From contig BFEA01000033.1 of assembly GCA_003427395.1 (NCBI GenBank), forward strand, positions 4,040,732 through 4,093,173: a DNA stretch of 52,442 nucleotides. The letters are read 5' to 3'. Made by a program: the position numbers and the translations under genes. The notes under the pieces are model-generated. The model made no database searches and was not told the origin of the DNA. It saw only the letters and a program-made list of their open reading frames with translations. The DNA comes from Chara braunii (taxonomy: Eukaryota; Streptophyta; Charophyceae; Charales; Characeae). This document shows positions 44,717-52,442 of this stretch, one piece after another (the first letter of the stretch is position 1; the number at the start of each line of letters is the position of its first letter).

Positions 44717-45101
44717 TCACGAAACGAAGTCGTTTTTTTTTTCGTTTCGTGCACCGTGCAGCGAGGCCCTTACTGTCGCTCGGGAAACTCTCGAAACCCC
44801 ATTGAGAGCTGTCAGAAGGCACGGGATAACGCCACTCTCGAAAAGTCGAGAGTCGCCCGCCTGCAAAACACAAATTCCCAAGTGTCCTCAGGAGTTGCCC
44901 GCCGACCGGCTTGTTTTTTCGAGAGTGGACCTCCTGTCCCGATGGCCAGACCAGCCTGGCGTTGTCCCGTAGCGTAGCAGTACATGTCTTCTATCGAGTC
45001 CCATGATGCCCGGGGTTACAGTAAGTGCAGCGACGGCGGGTATTTTGAGAGTCTCGCCTCTCTGACAACACTAGTCGAACTCTCGAAATATTTCGAGAGT
45101 C
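44717..45101. repeat. Cluster of CTCTCGA/TCGAGAG and related palindromes
   Basis: CACGAAACGAA is inverted as TTCGTTTCGTG (44717-44753); ACTCTCGA-AAAG-TCGAGAGT lies near 44832; CTCTCGAAATATTTCGAGAG, a perfect 20-bp palindrome, lies near 45082. Confidence 0.85.
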
Positions 45102-45282
45102 TAGAGTAGTGCAGCGAAGGCCCTTTTTCTTTTTTTTGTCGATGCACTTCAAAAAAAGAAAAAAAGAAAAGAAAAAAAAAAAGAAAAAAGAAGGGCGACG
45201 GCCTTGAGATATCATCATTAAGCTGACCAGCCCCAGGTAATTCAGAAATAGTTGGTTTTACAACTTTTACTCATCAACTTCC

Positions 45283-45366
45283 ATCATCTGGATTCGAACA
45301 CGGGTCTGTATTTTCAACAGTTAATGGGTGTACCCACTGAGCTAGGCTCTTGGGTCTTCGACACAC
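45283..45366 (-). repeat. tRNA-like SINE head
   Basis: On the minus strand it reads GAGCCTAGCTCAGTGGGTA (A box), an anticodon-arm-like CTGTTGAAAATACAG with GAA at the anticodon place, and GTTCGAATCC (B box). It looks derived from a tRNA-Phe-like gene. It lacks a clean acceptor stem, so it is not a working tRNA. Confidence 0.65.
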
Positions 45367-45553
45367 TTTTCAAAAGGCCTGGTACCACACCACAATTTCT
45401 TGGGCACACCTGCATCCATCTGGCTGCTATGGGTCCGCAAACAGTATCACGACCTGCTAGCACCACGCCCGGTGCTTTTTTTTTTTGGTTTCTTACTTAT
45501 TTTTATCTTGAGGCACTTTTTTCTTTTATTTTTTTGGAGGCACTTTTTTTTTG

Positions 45554-45792
45554 CCCTGTAACCTGCTGATTGCAGGAGAGTGAGGTAGAGAGATCTGGGG
45601 ATGATTTGGTGTGGGCATTCCAAGGGACAACCAAGGGTAGCTGTTGGGATGATGCTCTCCAGAGCTGGGGCGAGTAGTGTTGCTCTGTAACCTAGCCAGG
45701 TGGGGGTGTGAGGCCTAGGAGAGCAAGGCAGGGAATAAGACAATGTTGGACAGTTTTAGAGAGTTTTGTTTGGGAGTCTAGGGGTTCTGAGC
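45554..45792 (+). repeat. Dispersed repeat, copy 2 (probable LINE 3' tail)
   Basis: Second copy of 15948-16200, from CCCTGTAACCTGCTGATT to GGGAGTCTAGGGG. No LINE coding sequence precedes it here; it is probably a 5'-truncated insertion. Confidence 0.65.
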
Positions 45793-46619
45793 ATTAGAAA
45801 AGAGGTGGGTAGTCATTCACAGTTTTTTAACCTCTCCTTTAATTCTCTTGAATTTCTTCAATAGTTCTCAGATTGATTCCCAGCCGAAGCCGGGTAATGG
45901 CCCTGGCATCTCAAATGACTTGTGCAACTCTATATGGGACGCTGGGCCCGGTTCCCAGCACGTGCTGCTCCCCACGAATAGACTGGAGCATTTGTGAAAG
46001 AAAAAAAAAGAGGCACTTTTTTTCCTAAGCTAGAAGAGGTGCAACGACGAGGTCACCCCTTGTGACCACGTGGGGACCAAATGCCTCAAAAAACCCGAAA
46101 CACATGCCTCAATGTTTTGAGACTTTTGGTCCCCGTGCGAGTATGCCCTGAGTTACCGCCGGTGGCTGGTTTCTTCTCTTGCTACTGGCTTCGTGCGAGG
46201 TGGGCTCTTCGTTAATGACGCTTTTTGCAAGTACTGCAGGTGAATGTGAGTAAGTGATTGCAAGCTAGAGCCTGAAGTCTGTGACAGGAGCCTGAAGATG
46301 GGGAAGGAACCTGGCAGACGAGTTCCCTGTCGTGCGCCAGCATGTCCGGCGAGCCCGTGTTAGCCGCGGGGGCGGACGCTGGAATGAGACGCGCGAGATT
46401 CTGAGTAGAGGCACAGACGCAGAACTTGTCAATAAGTAATACAGAGGGAGCGCAAGCGCTGATAGTAGGATGCACGGGCTCGGACACGGGACAGAGATTG
46501 ACACACACATGCTTTTTTTGAGTGTATAGCGAATATGACAACACACACACAAACGCTGTAGAGACGAGAAGTTAATCCGACGTTTCTCCTCCGGGTTCGC
46601 AGAGACACAGTCGTTCGTG

Positions 46620-46620
<1 letters not shown>

Positions 46621-46688
<68 letters not shown>
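46621..46688. repeat. (GT)n(GA)n microsatellite before the PLAC8 gene
   Basis: 46621-46658 is (GT)n and 46659-46688 is (GA)n, 80-145 bp before the chosen start. It probably lies in the 5' untranslated region. A frame open through it (from 46617) would add 50 low-complexity residues and is not used. Confidence 0.9.
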
Positions 46689-46689
<1 letters not shown>

Positions 46690-46766
46690 GAGTTGAGTAT
46701 TCGGCTGAGAGAGAGAGAGAGGAGCTGAGTACTCGGCCAGCGTGGCAGCAACAGACGGCAGTGGAA

Positions 46767-47897
46767 ATGGGGTACGGTTCAAAAGCCGGCTCATCGCAAC
46801 CGCAGACGAGTGAAACTCCTGGTGTGCCCTTGATGGGCGGTTCAGTAGGTTACGCAGGACCGATGACGATGACGGGATATGTTGGCGGTCCAACGGGTTC
46901 GGCTCCTTCACCTCCCGCAGGGTACGCTTCCCTGCCAACTACTGTGCCCACATTAGCTCCCAACAATCCACCGTACAATCAATCATACGTCGCGTCTCCA
47001 TTTCTAGTCCCCGCTCAGCTTGGTACGGCTCCTCCCGGCCCCATGCCGTTCCCGCTTCAACCAGGTCCACCACCAGCTGTCGTGGGCCCAGCAGGNATGG
47101 GTTATCCAGCGATGGGCGGCGGCGGCGGCGGCGGGGGGAGCGTGCTTACTACGTTCGCGGTCGTTGCTCCGCCAGGTCCTCCCCTTCCGCCCATCACCTA
47201 CGTGACCGGCTATGATGCTCCCAAACGAAACTGGGAGGGTGGTCTATGCANTTGTTGCGCAACGACCAGCTCTGGTAGCGGCGGCTGTGGCCTGTGTTGC
47301 CTCACCTGCTGCTGTCCTTGTATCACTTTCGGCAAGTCCATGAGAATCGCCCGCTTGGGCGTGTGCTGGAGCAGCGGCCTTTTGTTCTACATCCTGACCG
47401 TCGGTATGCTCATCCACATGGCGATTTTTTCATTTCTAGTTCCGAATGTCATTACTCCAAAACACCACCACTACCACGACGGCTACTATGTAGGCAGCAA
47501 CGACGGCTACAACTACACCGGCGGCTACATCTACAACGACAACGGCAGCNACAACTACAGCGGCGGCTACAACTACAACCAGGGCTACGACTACAAGGAG
47601 TCCGAATTTGACTATTTCACGTTGAGCGACCAGAGAATTTTTCTGGCGGGGGTTGGTCTGATGCTTATCGGTTCTTGTCTCTTCGGAGGGAATTATAGGC
47701 GTTTGATGAGGAAAAAGTTCAGAATCCAGGGGCACGTAGCAAACGATATGTGCATGCATGCATTCTGCTCTAGCTGTGCGCTGTGCCAGGAGCACAGAAC
47801 GCTCCATAACAACGTGAAGAATGGCGAGTGGGTGGAGGCGGCGCCTGTTCAAGCTGTGTCGGTGGTACTCCCTCCCATTCAGCAAACAATGTCTTGA
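46767..47897 (+). CDS. PLAC8-family membrane protein
   Basis: 376 residues, apparently one exon. Residues 1-150 are Pro/Gly/Thr-rich and disordered. CCLTCCCPC at 177-185 is the family's CCxxxxCPC motif. It is followed by hydrophobic span 1 (~204-228), a Tyr/Gly/Asn/His-rich loop (232-279), span 2 (~291-309) and the second Cys cluster DMCMHAFCSSCALCQEHRTL (327-346), which matches the family's conserved C-terminal pattern. Plant relatives (PCR/FWL type) act at the plasma membrane in metal transport and organ-size control; which role applies here cannot be told. ATG 46767 is chosen because upstream codons are microsatellite. Single N bases fall in codons 110 (GGN, Gly regardless), 162 (ANT) and 262 (NAC). 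The loop between the spans looks unusually long for the family. Confidence 0.9.
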   Translation: MGYGSKAGSSQPQTSETPGVPLMGGSVGYAGPMTMTGYVGGPTGSAPSPPAGYASLPTTVPTLAPNNPPYNQSYVASPFLVPAQLGTAPPGPMPFPLQPGPPPAVVGPAXMGYPAMGGGGGGGGSVLTTFAVVAPPGPPLPPITYVTGYDAPKRNWEGGLCXCCATTSSGSGGCGLCCLTCCCPCITFGKSMRIARLGVCWSSGLLFYILTVGMLIHMAIFSFLVPNVITPKHHHYHDGYYVGSNDGYNYTGGYIYNDNGSXNYSGGYNYNQGYDYKESEFDYFTLSDQRIFLAGVGLMLIGSCLFGGNYRRLMRKKFRIQGHVANDMCMHAFCSSCALCQEHRTLHNNVKNGEWVEAAPVQAVSVVLPPIQQTMS

Positions 47898-48272
47898 TAG
47901 ATTAATAGATAACAGGCGTGCATATGCGTCCATGTAGTGAATCGCACCTGGCTGGTGAGGTCATTGCACTTTAATACTCATCTAATCAATACCGGCACTT
48001 GCTGGACCCATTTTTTGCATACTCATTTGTATCATCGCTTAGGTGTCATTTGACTGTACCATATCCATACGTACATATCATCACGTCGTCGGGTAGCATC
48101 CACTTCTCCTGCACGCGCCCATGCGCTCGAGTAATCACGTGCGTGTTCATTGAATGATATGCGTGTGCATGCCATCACGTGAGTGCTGATGCAATCACGT
48201 GCGTACTCATGCAATCAGGTGCGTGCACGACACGTCGCGCGTAAGCTTTGTGAGCATAGGTAGTCGTCACCG

Positions 48273-48308
<36 letters not shown>

Positions 48309-48663
48309 CGGGCGTTTCAGGGAAGGATTCATTCCCCATTCCGCTGCCAACGGACGGTTGCGTGCTATTCGACCCTTCATGATACCGCAGGACTTACCTG
48401 TCTGACTCTTGCGAGCCTCCAGGCATAAAGTGCAGCAATTCGGGCATCTCTGCTGAATTGCGGGACACGAAAGGCCTCCAACCTCATCCGTATGCCTGTG
48501 CATTGTGACGATATTGACGCGTGCACGAACTGTTTACCCGCAGACCATGCATTTCTACCGTCCATGGGATTCTCGGGTCCATTAAGTGGCATTAACACAT
48601 TCTAGCCTTGCCCCTGTATAGTATAAACGATAAGTCAGAATACAGTAGTCAGCTTCACAAACT

Positions 48664-48665
<2 letters not shown>
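47898..48665. other. PLAC8 3' flank with minisatellite and (GT)n
   Basis: About four units of a ~20-25-bp repeat around ATCACGTGCGTACTCATGCA lie at 48132-48226, each with CACGTG or a close variant. (GT)n follows at 48274-48306. No gene is seen. Confidence 0.6.

Positions 48666-48667
<2 letters not shown>

Positions 48668-48739
<72 letters not shown>
48668..48739. repeat. (GA)n microsatellite
   Basis: About 36 uninterrupted GA units. Confidence 0.98.
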
Positions 48740-48740
<1 letters not shown>

Positions 48741-49267
48741 TCTTCCCATGAAATTGGTGCTGTGGATGGAAGATAATTCTGATCCCTGCGGCGGTTTGAG
48801 GGGTGTTTTATATTGGTATTTATTGGCAGGTGGGCTCGGGAAGCTGATCTACGTGCTAGACCGTCGTCGAGACTGATAAATAAGTAACGAGCTACATCCG
48901 TACTGATGTCTAGATTAGGTGCACAGGGCCGTGAAGCCGCCGTGTGAGAGGCGTTCCCTTTCTTCTTTTTTTTTTTTTTCCTTTTTTTTTTCTTTTTGGC
49001 TATGAGGTTTCATCTGCTGCCACTCCAACCAAAAATTCGTAATCCACCGTACGATTCCATCATCGTTCAAGAGATCAGTGTTCAGCCGGAAGTAACCCGG
49101 ACCTCTTTCTGCAACCTCAGATAGAGAACATGTCATCACCACCGCCTTGTGGTCCGAGATAGGGTAGTTATCTGTCCTCACCCGGATGACATTGCTTTTC
49201 AAACCCTCAGAGACCAGTCCCTTTCTTGCGTCCGGAAGACTATATTTTCGTTGTTTCCTTTTTTATT

Positions 49268-49440
49268 CTTTTTTTTTTTTTTTTTTTTTATGTGGCCCGA
49301 TGGACCACGGATCAGATATTAAACTGTTCAGAACAGATACTACACTTGATCTTAGCCAAAAGGCCGAGAAAAGTGTTCACGATCATGGATTCGAACATGG
49401 GTCTGTATTTCAGCAGTTCATGGGTAAACCACATCGGTGC
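49268..49440 (-). pseudogene. tRNA-like/U2 snRNA chimeric retrocopy with poly(A)
   Basis: On the minus strand, 49374-49290 is the 5' half of U2 snRNA: TTCTCGGCCTTTTGGCTAAG, then AAGTGTAGTATCTGTTCT (branch-site recognition region intact), AGTTTAATATCTGAT and the following GGTCCATCGGGCC stem. It then stops and passes directly into a run of at least 20 A (49289-49268). Upstream (49440-49378) is a tRNA-like piece with ACTGCTGAAATACAG (GAA at the anticodon place) and GTTCGAATCC (B box). There is no U2 promoter or 3' half. It is a retroposed chimera, not a working snRNA gene. Confidence 0.85.
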
Positions 49441-49584
49441 CTGCCGATGCTTTCTCGAGAATCGATTCCAAGGAGACGGGCCAACTGCGCGAAAAATAGT
49501 TAATTGCCACATGGCCACCGACATTAAAAAAAAAAAAAAAAAGCATAAAAGAATAATCACAACAATTAAACCCCGTAGAGGTCT

Positions 49585-49895
49585 TGGGTTCAATGCCCAC
49601 TGGCCTCATGTACCTTCCTGGGCAAGCTTGGCGCCCGCCACCTAGAGATATGCCGTTGGTTCCCCCGAGTGGCATTGAGCAGAGACTGCTGATGTTCATA
49701 GGGGGAGGGGACCGGAGGGGAGGCACAGTGACCGGCGCATGGATCCTGATGCTACCGGCTGACCCCTGGCTGGTATCGCCCACCTGCTGTAGCAGGTATC
49801 GCACCTGCTGGTGGGTGCAGCTCCGGCTCGTTGGAGGCTTGAGCACGGATGTGGCTGCTACGTGGTTCCCCGTAATACTATAATGACAATAAAAA
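49585..49895 (+). repeat. SINE family copy A
   Basis: Starts within the tRNA-like head at GGGTTCAATGCCCACTGGCC (B box). It runs through CTTCCTGGGCAAGCTTGGCG, CATTGAGCAGAGACTGCTGA and ACCTGCTGTAGCAGGTATCG to a tail CCCGTAATACTATAATGACA followed by AATAAAAAAGG. The body matches copy B at high identity. Confidence 0.75.
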
Positions 49896-49996
49896 AGGCC
49901 TGAAAGGCCGTCCTGTCCAGATTTGGCAGGTAGTTGAATTGGTTGGGCTTAAAGAATTAGCCTTTTTAATTAAAAAAAAAAAAAGAAAAAAAAAAA

Positions 49997-50312
49997 AAGA
50001 AAAGTGTTCACGGGAGAGCATATGGGGGCTGCTCCCGACCTGCAGGTGGGCGATACCCGCCACGGGACAGCCGGTAGCGTCAGGGACCATGCCAACAGGA
50101 CCGATCCCTGTGCCTCGCCTCAGGTCCACTCCCCTAAGAACATCAGCAGCCTCTGCTCAATGCCGATCAGGGGATCCAGTGGTCTATCTCTAGCTGGCGG
50201 GGGCCAAGCATGGCCAGGAAGGTACACGAGGCCAATGGGTATTGAACCCACAGATCTTGTGAATGCCACTTGTGAACCTTACCAGCTGAGCTAAGCCGTT
50301 GGGTATCTTCTC
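49997..50312 (-). repeat. SINE family copy B
   Basis: On the minus strand the head is GGCTTAGCTCAGCTGGTAAG (A box) ... GGGTTCAATACCCATTGGCC (B box), then the same body as copy A. It ends CGTGAACACTTTTC and a T-run. The last 14 bases equal those just before the U2 copy, so the two insertions may share a junction or a common end. Confidence 0.75.
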
Positions 50313-50550
50313 CTTTTTTTTTCCCTTTCATCCTTTGGAAAATTTCGATACGCCCCTGAAAGTTAGATCTATTTTTTTTGGCAGCACGCCCCTCGGACGG
50401 CCGACTTACCCTGTCGTGCCCTTGGGGCCTGTGAAATTTCTTGCCGGCCCCTGTCAGTGAGGGGTGCAACATTCCAACATGCCCCTGTGGCCATTCCCAT
50501 GGCCCTGGGAGAGGCGCTACCGGGGTATACTGGAAATTTGGAACCCTTAC

Positions 50551-50990
50551 CAGTAGGGGCATATTTAGCTCAGTTGGTAAGGCACAGAAGTTGCATTCAG
50601 GAGGTTGTGGGTTCAATCCCCATTGGCCTCACGTACATGCCTGGGCAAGCTTGGTGTTCTACCAGCTAGAGATAACCCGCTGGCTCTCCAAGCCAGCATT
50701 GGCAGGACCTTGGCCAAATATTGTTGGCTGCTATGCAGCAATGATATTTGCCATTAGCCACCGCTAATGTGGGGTTGGAGGGGGGTAGGGGGAGGTGCAA
50801 GTGACTGGCCAAAGATGCTCGGCACTACCATCGCCGGTTGCCCCCGTCGGCAATGCCTGATCACCCTGCATCATCGTGATGAGGGGCCGATACAAGCCTT
50901 GCTCTCGCACCACTGCTGTGGTGCAAACCTACCCGGTGGGCTGGGGAGAGTTTCAGGTTTGGTTGGTGTTCCCCCGTACTATACATAGAG
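50551..50990 (+). repeat. SINE family copy C
   Basis: Head ATTTAGCTCAGTTGGTAAGG ... GGGTTCAATCCCCATTGGCC, then GCCTGGGCAAGCTTGG shared with copies A and B. The rest of the body has diverged, with an end TTCCCCCGTACTATA like copy A. It is not a tRNA gene because the acceptor stem does not close. Confidence 0.7.
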
Positions 50991-51133
50991 TAGCGAGACG
51001 ATGAGATAGAATATATGCAAGCGAAGTTTGAGAGAAGAATATAGATTACTTAAAAAAAAAAAAAAACATATTTTAGGCCGAAACAACGCCAGTGGATTTT
51101 CAGAAACTTCAATCGGCCTCAGAAGGGCGCGAC

Positions 51134-51480
51134 ATGGTACGGCCGAGTAGCCCAGTGCGTAGAGCAACGGTTGGAAATGCGCATTGTGGTATGAGGTTGC
51201 AGGTTCAAAACTCGATTGCAGCCTCACGCATTTCCGGCCGGGCTGGCGGGCGTTGACCAACGTGCAGCTGTACACACTGTCCTCTGGGTGCTGCATCGTT
51301 ATGAATACAGACCCTGTCTGCATCACTCAGGGGACTTAGTCCAAGTTGTTGTATGCTGGGTCTTGACTATGCGTGGGCTGCTTGACGTGGCCATTGATGG
51401 TTCTGATATTCTTCCCTGTTCAGGCATATAATACATTGGCATCAATTCACAACGTAGCACATATGGTAGGGCTGTAACGA
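51134..51480 (+). repeat. Second type of tRNA-headed SINE
   Basis: Begins GGCCGAGTAGCCCAGTGCG (A box) and GCAGGTTCAAAACTCGA (B box). The head also folds into a rod: GGAAATGC with GCATTTCC, and inside it TGAGGTTGCA with TGCAGCCTCA. The body differs from the A-C family and its end is uncertain. Confidence 0.55.
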
Positions 51481-51605
51481 ACTGTTTTCTGCAACCTCGC
51501 GACTTTCTGCGCAAGGCTACTTCGGGGGTTGATCGATATGGGCCCGCCGAATTGCATGTATGCCCTCACCTTTTCGGAATTGAAGCTGGTATGGTCCCAC
51601 GCCGA

Positions 51606-52400
51606 TTGGTAGTTGATCGCGCCTTAGCGAGCGCAGAGGATATTAACTGTTGCCATAGCTTCTTTCTTGTTCTGCTGTGGGAGATGGGAATTTTGGAGCG
51701 ATAGCCGCGCGGGAAAAATCTTTTTGAATTTTCAAGTGATGTCGAGCCCCTGCGGGCTCTCGGAATTTTTTTCTCATATTTCTTCTTGCAATTAGGACTT
51801 AGGCTAGGAGTTTGGGTGCATCGCGATGCTGTCGACAACTGCACGGTGCTTCTTGCTTGCGCGCTCCTTGCTGCGCCAAGGTCTGTGCTCTGGCTTCCCC
51901 ACACCTTAATCTTACGTGCAATTGTAATTCTCTTCTTGGCAGGCGCGAATGTAATTGTAATCTTCTCCTTCTTGATATCTTCGCGTGCGTAGTCTTTCCA
52001 ATCCTATTGGCCTAAGCGATGAATGACTGGATCGATGCGTGGAGAGTGGCTACGTCCCCCGCGCCGCGGCCCTACCATCCAGTCGTAGGCACTACCTTCC
52101 TCCTTCTTCCCTCCCACTCAGACGCAATCTCGGGTATCTCGCGCAAACGCTCACGCTATAAATATTGCAAGCGCAATTAAATAGCTCTCTATGAATTTTG
52201 GAGTTAGCGCGGTCGAGAGTATCGGCTAACAAGCAAGCGTCGGAAGGTGAGTAGAGAGTTGGGCGATCCGACGAGCTGGTGCTGGGTATGCGGGGTTGAC
52301 GTGGGGCCATGATGGACTGTGGCGCACAGGCGAACCTTGCTTGCATGCTCGGACTAAGCGGGGTGACAACTCTATGTGGGTGCGAGGCAACGGACTGCCC
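51606..52400. repeat. Dispersed repeat R, copy 2
   Basis: Second copy of the repeat at 40680-41640: GCGCCTTAGCGAGCGCAGAGG at the start, TATAAATATTGCAAGCGCAA in the middle (52156 on) and GGCGAACCTTGC near the end. The window closes in a (GA)n run from 52420. Confidence 0.55.
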
Positions 52401-52442
52401 GCATCGAGATACTGTGAAGAGAGAGAGAGAGAGAGAGAGAGA

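Larger units (their letters stand above)
43165..46149. mobile_element. ~3-kb element with 27-bp terminal inverted repeats
   Basis: 43165-43191 begins AGGGCATACTCACACG and 46123-46149 is its inverted copy, AGGGCATACTCGCACG on the minus strand; 25 of 27 bases match. The (C/G)AGGG ends resemble hAT transposons, but no 8-bp target duplication is seen. No transposase is coded. Inside lie several palindromes, a tRNA-like SINE fragment and a LINE-tail repeat, so it is a composite or nested non-autonomous element. Confidence 0.65.

Noticed and set aside
49290-49374. Functional U2 snRNA gene
   Set aside because: Only the 5' half is present, with a poly(A) tract directly after it and no snRNA promoter elements seen upstream.
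50551-50640. Functional tRNA gene
   Set aside because: A and B boxes are clear, but acceptor and anticodon stems do not close, and the downstream body is shared with other SINE copies.

Overview
The window looks like a transposable-element-rich stretch of a plant-lineage nuclear genome. I think a charophyte green alga such as Chara is most likely, but that is inference. The pointers are a PLAC8-type gene, permuted Penelope-like retroelements of the kind known from green algae, a PIF/Harbinger nuclease beside a Myb/SANT partner, a Ty3/Gypsy element primed by initiator tRNA-Met, tRNA-headed SINEs, a U2 snRNA retrocopy and very many microsatellites. No prokaryotic operon structure is present. 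The contig carries three single N bases and one library-adapter artefact, so some frameshifts may be assembly errors.

Layout. 1-6.0 kb has no convincing protein gene. It holds a 38-bp palindrome, five copies of a ~120-bp hairpin repeat (635-1190), eight copies of a second hairpin (1472-2160) whose 19-nt loop is conserved while both stem arms change together, and further hairpin units at 3.8-4.0 and 4.57-4.96 kb. A mate-pair junction adapter sits at 6109-6146. 7.2-9.4 kb is a broken Penelope-like reverse transcriptase (PLE1) ending beside a (CA)n tract. 10-12.7 kb is AT-rich and microsatellite DNA. 12.8-15.5 kb is the 3' part of a LINE split by a 1.18-kb foldback element with a 9-10 bp target duplication. 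16.5-22.0 kb is a second Penelope-like element (PLE2) with direct terminal repeats and GIY-YIG placed before the RT.

A Ty3/Gypsy element on the minus strand (about 22.0-31.75 kb) inserted into the right repeat of PLE2. It has a PHD-like zinc finger between RNase H and integrase, accessory ORFs after the integrase, and missing catalytic segments. Its truncated 5' LTR abuts a PIF/Harbinger DDE nuclease (31.75-32.81 kb, +). That is followed on the minus strand by an unrecognised protein with a long aspartate-rich tail (36.0-33.9 kb) and a 654-aa Myb/SANT-like protein (39.56-37.60 kb). These three may be one transposon carrying a third gene.

40-46.2 kb is non-coding repeat DNA. It includes a ~3-kb element with 27-bp terminal inverted repeats (43165-46149) and many palindromes. 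The only clearly intact host-like gene is the PLAC8 gene at 46767-47897 (+). 48-52.4 kb holds microsatellites, a cluster of tRNA-headed SINEs, a tRNA-like/U2 chimera with a poly(A) tail, and a second copy of a repeat first seen at 40.7-41.6 kb.
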